From Atherix ibis (taxonomy: Eukaryota > Arthropoda > Insecta > Diptera > Athericidae): a DNA stretch of 64,000 bases. Each line of letters starts with the position of its first letter. The first letter of the stretch is position 1. The notes under the pieces were generated by a model. It saw nothing but the letters and a program-made list of their open reading frames with translations. It searched no databases and was not told where the DNA came from. The stretch lies in assembly GCA_958298945.1 (NCBI GenBank), contig OY282606.1, positions 71,659,622-71,723,621 of the forward strand, read 5' to 3'. Below are positions 57,794 through 64,000 of the stretch, in pieces. The translations under genes were made by a program, and so were the position numbers.

Positions 57794-59667
57794 TATTATG
57801 TGGGACTGTCGAATCGTAAAAATTCAGCACTACCCGTATAGTACAGATTCACCGAATTTGGAAAAATATCTTTGTATAAAATAATATTTTAATGACAATA
57901 AGCTAAAGGGGCAGAGTTCTACTAGTTAAAGAGACTAGAAAAATTGGAGGTAAATAACATAGAGACCATTTAAGTACAAAAATATCATAAATATCTGTAG
58001 GACTATAGAATATTACGAATTAATGGCTAAATAAAACCTGGCGCCATCTATAAAATCTGATACGGACATTAAAATTGTGGGATAACAAACTAAGAAAATT
58101 CGGCGCAAAATTGGAACCGTCTAGATTTTTTTCCAACTGTATAAAAATTCCATAAAATTTTAACCTTACTACTTGATTTAGATTTATGAACTTGGTTTCC
58201 AAGCTTTTAAAAATATTTTAATTATCCATTTGTCCAAGATAATTTTAAAAAAAGCCCTCAATTTGAGAGTTTTCGGAATTCAAAATTGGTTAACGCAAAA
58301 TTTGACTACGGCGACCTTGAACGGTCAACCCAATTTGCCAGGATGATTATCTACCACATCAGCTATTCGGTAAATTTCCTAAAACTTTTATAAAAAGTAG
58401 TCAAGACTACAAATTATCTTTTGAAAATTGTTTCATTACAATCTGAATAAATATAATGCAAAATTACAAAGCAGCAGACGCAATTTATAAAAAATTTCCA
58501 AGTTAATGTGATGCGTAATTTTATATTTATTTGATTTCATAACTTTCCCCACAAAATAAAGAAGGAGGGAATATTAGCCGTAGACTCTATAATCAAATAG
58601 TTGGCTTCTCTTCTTTTTGTTTGCTTAGAAATGTTCATAATCCTAGTAGGAATAGAATTAATGTTTGGTTAATAATAAAAACGAAAACATTTTGCAAATC
58701 ACGAGATTTAGTTTTTAAATAAAATTCTTGCTAATACACTGCCAAGCTTTTATAGTTGCCTACTTGTTTATAAGATAACAAGTAGGCAACTATAAAATTT
58801 TCTGAATTTTGTCTAAAAATAAAATTTTTATAATACCGGAGGAAGAAAATTATTATAGACAAACTTGACCACACGAGTACGAGTATCTTTTCCAATACTC
58901 ATCCGTACAATATTATGTAGGCAAATTGTTTTTTTATTCGTACATAAGATAATAATAAGAATATATTAATAATCACAAGATGTTCAGTTGTCACTGAGAA
59001 GGTATTTATTGTTGTATATACAATAAAATAATTTCCCCTTAGCTATTTCGAAAACGTAGAAAATGTTTACTCAAATAAGAGGTCGAACACCTTTAAATGA
59101 TAAGTAAAAGGAAGGACACTCGTGATTATTTACGTAGATCATGAAAAAGAATAATTTAGCAAATATTCACAGAAATGTTGCTACAGAAATATTTAAAATA
59201 AGTTTTATTTATAATCAATGATAAACAAAATTTATAATTCGAACTTCTGACCAAAAGTTTATTAATTTTTTTTTTGTTGAGTGGGGTAGTTTGTTTATTT
59301 TGCTACCCCTTTTTCCATAATACAAAAAATGTTAAATTTAAAGGATTATACAAAATTATTAAAGTAAGTTGAACATTTTAGTTCATTAAGGGACTCAAAG
59401 CTTTTTAGAATCCTATAACTGCGAATGGGAGTGAAAAGATGACTGAAAGAGATTCGTTCGAAATACAGCCTGAGGCATAAATATAGTAAATCAAGCTTTG
59501 AGTTGCGAAAAGACATCACTCTATAAACTACAACGTTACTCTAAACCTTTAATCGTCTTCTGTTAGTTAGTTTAAATAAGCAATTTTTAAAAATAGTAAA
59601 AATTGATTTTCTTTAGAGTCATTCCGGACCGTATTTATAATGAATTCATTTCCTACTGTGATACTTA
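57794..59667. other. Intergenic spacer with one hairpin
   Basis: AT-rich. A GCGCCATCTA motif is at about 58042-58051 and a strong hairpin at 58748-58797. Nothing else recognised. Confidence 0.7.
58748..58797. repeat. Perfect 21-bp inverted repeat (hairpin), 8-nt loop
   Basis: Left arm TTTTATAGTTGCCTACTTGT T (58748-58768) and exact inverse (58777-58797), with loop TATAAGAT. Pairing does not extend beyond the arms. No transposon homology noted on either side. Confidence 0.93.
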
Positions 59668-60490
59668 CAGGGTGATGCGAAATAAACGTTGCGGTTGGAA
59701 TTCCTTATAACTTTTTTATTTTTATTTTTATCTCAGTATGTTGCAAAGACGACGGGGAGTTTTAAATTGAACAATGCACAATCGAACAACGAACCAAAAT
59801 CATTGAACTTTATTTGAAAATCACCGGTCCATTGTTTTGATTCAGCATGCACATCGTCGATATTTTTATGTCCAAACTGAACCCTCAGAACCAACAATAA
59901 ACCACCTGGTTGCAAATTTTCGACAATAAGGGACAGTAAGAAACCTTTCCCGTTTCAGAAAACGAGATACGGCCCACACAGATGGAAATATTGAACGGTT
60001 ACGTCAGGAAACATTAAACGGGGCCTTTCACCAAGCTCGCTGCATAAAATTTTGGGTATATTACGTTTGATCCCATATTAGTTCAGATTCTGCAAGAATT
60101 GAAGCTAACAGACTACCAGCAACAGCTTGATTATGTCATTTATTTCTGGCAAAAAATAGAATAAAATCCACAGCAGGATATGAGCTGCAGAGAATCCAAG
60201 AGCAGTTTATCAGCGACAATTACACCCACTTTGGTGTATCGCGAAAGGATGATTAGCCCATATTTCTTTGAAAATGAAGATAATGTCGCAAGTTTCCGTC
60301 AATAGTGCTCAATATCGGATGATGTTGAAAAAATTCTTAAGGTCACATGTGGAAAACAATCCAATCCTGTGGTTCCAACAAGATGGAATGACAGCGTATA
60401 CTACAAGAGACTGTTTCCTTTGGGAAACTCAGACTATGATCAATACCAGAAGTGGCCTAGGGGTCTTGGTGAAGCCACTGTTCTGAGTCG
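59668..60490 (+). mobile_element. Second type of DD41D-like Tc1/mariner relic
   Basis: Left end CAGGGTGATGCGAAATAAAC at 59668, preceded by TA. Frame pieces: EQCTIEQRTKIIELYLKITG (about 59770-59830) as the start, a decayed helix-turn-helix region, KIQILQELKLTDYQQQLDYV-like near 60085-60140, then ISPYFFENEDNVASF (about 60255-60300), VNSAQYRMMLKKFLRSHVEN, NPILWFQQDGMTAYTTR (second aspartate). The region with the third aspartate is reduced to DCFLW near 60411-60425. The right end is lost where LINE sequence begins. Divergent from the other DD41D copies. Confidence 0.7.
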
Positions 60491-60529
60491 GCCGAGCAGT
60501 ACTTAGGAAGTTACAATATTCAGTTACTC

Positions 60530-60790
60530 TAGCTCTTTGAGTGAGAGTATGGATCAAGTACTCGTTAATCAAAACTGGTGCCACGGGGATCAGAGTACCT
60601 CACGGTGTTGAAACACACTGTGCCTGATATGAGAGATGAGGTGCCCTTGGCTAAAACGTGGTGGCCACCAACAGTTAGGGTAACTAGCTTCTAACTGATT
60701 ACTGACTATTATCAACGGTCCTACCTATGGTGAATGGAGTTGGTCAGGGGCAGAACCAGATAGAAGAATAAGTTACGGCGAATTGAAGGC
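60530..60790 (+). mobile_element. R1/I-like LINE 3' UTR fragment (inverted relative to 31 kb copy)
   Basis: The reverse complement of this stretch matches 31190-31460: AGTCAGTAATCA.TTA..AG then GTTGGTGGC, GCCACCACGTT, GGCACAGTGT.TT.CACC and CCCGTGG.A..A.TTTTG. It is therefore the 3' end of the same LINE family, on the plus strand, with an internal gap. Confidence 0.65.
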
Positions 60791-60879
60791 TACATGTTAG
60801 ACCGCTCACCTCAGAGGAATTGACGGATGGACTGCATCTACCTCTCGGAAGTCAGCTTTATTGACATCAGCGAAATGAG

Positions 60880-61370
60880 GGGTGTAGCCGTTTTCATAGG
60901 CATGTATGCCTCCACTGTAAAAGTGAGAAATCGAGCATGGTAACATTTATGACTAACTCATCTGCTTTATAGTTTCCTGGAAAGTCTCTAGGTCCGGGAA
61001 CTTATCATAGATAAACAGTGCATTGGTTGGCGATTTTATTCAGAGATTTGAGGCATGTCTTCATAGCCCTCGGTGAAAATTACCAGAGATATAGAGACGA
61101 CTCCTGCTCCTGTAATATTACCTGTGCTTAACCCATCTATGTATATCTTTACAGCTGTAAAGCATTTGTACTTAATGTGAAAGTCCAGATCTCCTGTCTT
61201 AAAGTCCGTTACTTTATTTGACAACGAGTATTTGATGTCCCGAAGGATCTTTGCATGCCCGAAAGGATATTCGGTATACTGCCTTGATTCTCTCAGACGC
61301 AGGGCTGCCCTAGTGGCCAGTTCCTTAATGTAGATGTCTCAGGGAAGAAGAGGTGGCATGGCATAAGGAA
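60880..61370 (-). mobile_element. LINE RNase H region (probable)
   Basis: Minus strand: ATRAALRLRESRQYTEYPFG then HAKILRDIKYSLSNKVTDFK (about 61320-61200), and YKCFTAVKIYIDGLSTGNIT, GAGVVSISLVIF (about 61165-61080). The A..A..R(L)......Y....GH(A/S)(K/R)IL and (I)Y.DGS...... GAGV.S pattern is the linker and RNase H start of Jockey/R1/LOA-type LINEs. It lies opposite to the 3' UTR fragment at 60530-60790, so the two are separate insertions or rearranged. Confidence 0.6.
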
Positions 61371-61400
61371 ATTAAAGTTTGTGGGAATTATCATAAGACC

Positions 61401-61480
61401 ATGCCTCAGTGGGACTCGAAACCACGTAGCCGTGGATGGCAGTCCAGCACGCTAATGACTGTACTACTGGGCCGGCACAC
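61401..61480 (-). mobile_element. tRNA-derived SINE head (copy 1)
   Basis: Read on the minus strand: GCCGGCCCAGTAGTACAGTC then ATTAGCGTGCTGGACTGCCA, TCCACGGCTACGTGG and TTTCGAGTCCCACTGAG. The A-box-like part (TAGTACAGTCATTAGCGTGC TGG) and the B-box (GGTTTCGAGTCCC, close to GGTTCGANTCC) have tRNA-like spacing. The cloverleaf is not convincing as a functional tRNA. Copy 2 at 63166-63230 supports a repeat family. Confidence 0.65.
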
Positions 61481-63165
61481 TAAAAATATTTGAAAAAACC
61501 GATCGGGTTAATAGAAAAAAAATTGAAAAGCCGCTCCTAATTGCGAATTAGGGCCTCATCAAGAAGACTTTGACAAATATCTCTGTTGACGGATTCTTCC
61601 TTTCATTTTATGACAGAGTTTATTTTGTTCTGGGCTGAACTCCTCCACTTATATAACGGCCTTCCCTTTTTATATGGGTACATTCTTTTTCATTTGAATT
61701 TTGTGCATTAACTATCTTTATCTTAAGGACAACGTCAGTTTCCTTATACATGATATATAGCTTTTTATTATATTCTTCTGTCCCTATAGACCTTTCAAAG
61801 GAAGTTTTTTTCCAAAGCGATATTACGTATTTTTGAGGCGAAATAAAAGTAGATTAATTTTTGTTAAATATAATGGTCCTTATTTTTCAGTCCCTTTTGA
61901 ATTTTTTTTAAAAAGTTTCTTTGCTATTCTCATAATTTGAATTTTTCGTTTTGAGACTCGGAAACTAAATAACTTCGCAAATTGAATAATTTTAGTTTTC
62001 TAAATTAAATTTATTATGAAGTTTTATCAAAAGCAACACTGCAAATATTTTTTGTAACAAATTGTCATATTTTGCCAATTATTACTATTACCAGACTAGC
62101 AAATATATTCCGAGGTAAGTGCCAAAATTTCGGAATGAATAAATCTGTCAGGTAGTAAATTAGTATGGTTAGCGAATTGTCGAGATATGATTACGAATAA
62201 TTTTAGCGGTACAATGTCATTAGACAGAAAAAGTTAAATATTGCCACGAGTTTGTTGCGTATCAATCAGTCCGTCTGACAATCTTGATAATTTTACCCTT
62301 GAAACGAATAAATTTTCACATTGTCTACATTGAGCTGAGGTGACTTGTTGAATATTGTGCTGAACATTGATGACTTTGATGATATTTGCGAAAGTTCGAT
62401 TCGTTCAACTGAATTGTTACGCAATCCAAATTCACCAAGCTCTCGAATCGGCGTAGAATTATTAATAAACAATGAAACAAAATATAACTACCCAGATTAT
62501 TTTATAATTGTTTGGTGTTTTTTTTCCAGTCTTGCCTTATCAGTTCCATATTATTAATCGTTAGTAAAGTGCGATTCTACTTGATTTGTATATGTTTATA
62601 AAGATTTTTTTTCAAAATACGAAACTTTTCCAACTAAAAGAGTGTTTAGACTATTTGTTGATTCGTTAGTAAATAAACAAAACTCTAAGACTCCATTAAA
62701 AAAATTAATTATTTTCTTTCTAACTGAAATGTAAACAAATAGCTGTGCGACATTTCTAAAAGCAGTACTCTTAAACCTCACGTTCGCTAGTGTATAGTCT
62801 TTTAATTAAAAAAAAAAATAAAGATGAAAGAGCCGTTTTTAAAGAAAATAAAGAATCGATAAGTCTTACTTTAAATGGTTTTAAGTTGTTATAAAAATTT
62901 GCAAATTTATGTGTATATAAAGAGTGTTTAACGAATTTTCGGTATAGACATATTATTCTTATTGTTTATTAAATTTTAATTTGATTTAAGATAAAAACAC
63001 TTTCTGAAGACATAGAAGCATAATTTCAACTTGATCTGAATATAAGTACTCATAAAATGCTTTTTATTAGTTCATAATTAAATTTTTTACCAAGTAAGGA
63101 CAAAGTCAAAAACCAAATATAAAGAATAGATTTCTGTATAGTCTGCTCCATTATTTAAAAGTTGT
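61481..63165. other. Intergenic AT-rich spacer
   Basis: No recognised feature. A 70-codon open frame at 62345-62557 (begins MLNIVLNIDDFDDICE) has no known domain and I do not call it a gene. Confidence 0.65.
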
Positions 63166-63230
63166 TGAGACTATAGTCATTAGTGTGCTGGACTACATCC
63201 AAAAAATCGTGCGTTCGAATTCCACTGAAG
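63166..63230 (+). mobile_element. tRNA-derived SINE head (copy 2)
   Basis: GAGACTATAGTCATTAGTGT then GCTGGACTACATCC, a short A-run, and GTGCGTTCGAATTCCACTGA. Same order as copy 1: GTCATTAG(C/T)GTGCTGGACT, CATCCA, then a B-box (GCGTTCGAATTCC, one extra T) and CACTGA. The sequence downstream differs from that of copy 1. Confidence 0.6.
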
Positions 63231-63833
63231 TTCACTTTTCTTTCTACTTTAATTTTCTTAGCAAAAAGTACGAACAACCACCTGAAAAAGTCAAGGTCAA
63301 AGACAACAACCCGAAATGGACACACTACCTGCCACTCCTACTGAACGAAGCATGGTGTTGCACCAAACTGCACGAAAATAAGCAGTAGAATAGCTGCAGC
63401 AGTCCGATAATCTGCTAAGCAAAGACAAAAACCATGATCTTAAAACCAATTCTAATGAAGACCATTTGTTAAATAGATCCCCATATTGCCAAAGGATTGT
63501 TAATGGAAGAATATCAAATAGAAAAGAGTCTCAACCTAAAATCGTAGACGGAGCATAGAAAATGAAATTTGATATGGACGTCCGGCAAAAGCAATTTTGC
63601 TAGAAATAACTTAAAAAAATTTTAAATATTATATTTGAAGATGTTCGTATTAGAGTGGGAAGATTGGAAGATACAACATGACAATTTAAAGATACTATAC
63701 ATAATTAGAAGCACGCTGTATCAAAAGTGTTTTGAGAATGCTCACGACTTATCAAAAAGAAAAAGAAATGTGCATCCTGCGGATTCATATTTCTGCTATA
63801 CGGAGAAAATATGTTCCTACTCTACAGCCTTAG

Positions 63834-64000
63834 TTTAACACCCACCTTTTCGAGAATTGGATTAAAGATCTTTGTAAATTGAAAGGTGCGATAAGCGGGG
63901 AGTTCGGTTTAGGTCTGTTGAATCGAATAATTTCAGACATCCCGATTTCACAGCGAGATCCTCCAATTAGGTGCTATCAAAATTATTTGCGCGTCTTCGA
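63834..64000 (+). other. Open frame running off the window end, unknown
   Basis: 55 codons without a stop (63834 to the end), starting after a TAG, with balanced composition unlike the surrounding spacer: THLFENWIKDLCKLKGAISG then EFGLGLLNRIISDIPISQRD and PPIRCYQNYLRVF. No start codon. It could be an exon or a transposon remnant. I recognise no family. Confidence 0.3.

Noticed and set aside
61401..61480. A functional tRNA gene on the minus strand
   Set aside because: B-box has an extra base and the acceptor and anticodon stems do not pair well; a second similar copy favours a SINE.
62345..62557. 70-codon open frame MLNIVLNIDDFDD...
   Set aside because: Looks protein-like at first but no domain, splice signal pair or neighbour supports it.
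1..64000. CRISPR arrays, bacterial operons, prophage or plasmid functions
   Set aside because: Spliced host gene, mitochondrial insertion and animal transposons show a eukaryotic nuclear sequence; no regularly spaced identical repeats of CRISPR type were seen.

Overview
This is a strongly AT-rich piece of an animal nuclear genome, most likely an insect. The evidence is: (i) one host gene with short exons, GT-AG introns of up to about 6.8 kb and arthropod-like sequence; (ii) a nuclear mitochondrial insertion that reads as ND4 only under the invertebrate mitochondrial code (TGA=Trp, ATA=Met, AGA=Ser); (iii) a dense set of mariner, DD41D (rosa-type), Tc1, Jockey-like, RTE-like and R1/I-like elements. 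The order of insect cannot be fixed from the sequence.

Region 1 (1-20602) is the 5' part of one gene on the minus strand: 2-oxoglutarate dehydrogenase E1 (Ogdh). Six constitutive or alternative exon positions are visible, filled by seven exons. They run from the start codon at 20585 down to an exon at 82-258, and the gene continues beyond base 1. The fourth position is filled by either of two exons (7524-7656 or 4249-4351), both entering in phase 0 and leaving in phase 1. Using both, or neither, breaks the frame, so they must be mutually exclusive. The introns hold a mariner relic (1836-2990), two DD41D relics (5244-6053, 16831-18096), an RTE-like LINE (8210-9700), a deleted mariner (11455-12190) and a 400-bp purine-rich tract.

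Region 2 (20603-64000) contains no host gene that I can recognise. It is a graveyard of transposons in AT-rich spacer: two Jockey-like LINE copies, several R1/I-like LINE pieces, at least four distinct mariner families defined by their own terminal repeats, five more DD41D copies, one Tc1 element, one hAT-like element and two tRNA-derived SINE heads. Every transposase and reverse transcriptase seen is broken. The clearest nested structure is at 51071-54515, where a Tc1 element is interrupted by a DD41D element and by a full-length mariner. A DD41D element also sits inside a hAT-like element near 42 kb and inside another mariner near 56.5 kb.

Most notable items: the mutually exclusive Ogdh exons; the composite ND4/ND6 mitochondrial insertion; two mariner copies (11455-12190 and 57171-57793) sharing exactly the same internal deletion joint, which implies a mobilised non-autonomous subfamily; a perfect 21-bp hairpin at 58748-58797; and a degenerate, unexplained repeat array at 45396-45955. 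I did not find a convincing new multi-gene system. There is no CRISPR array, no operon and no recognisable non-coding RNA gene apart from the SINE heads.
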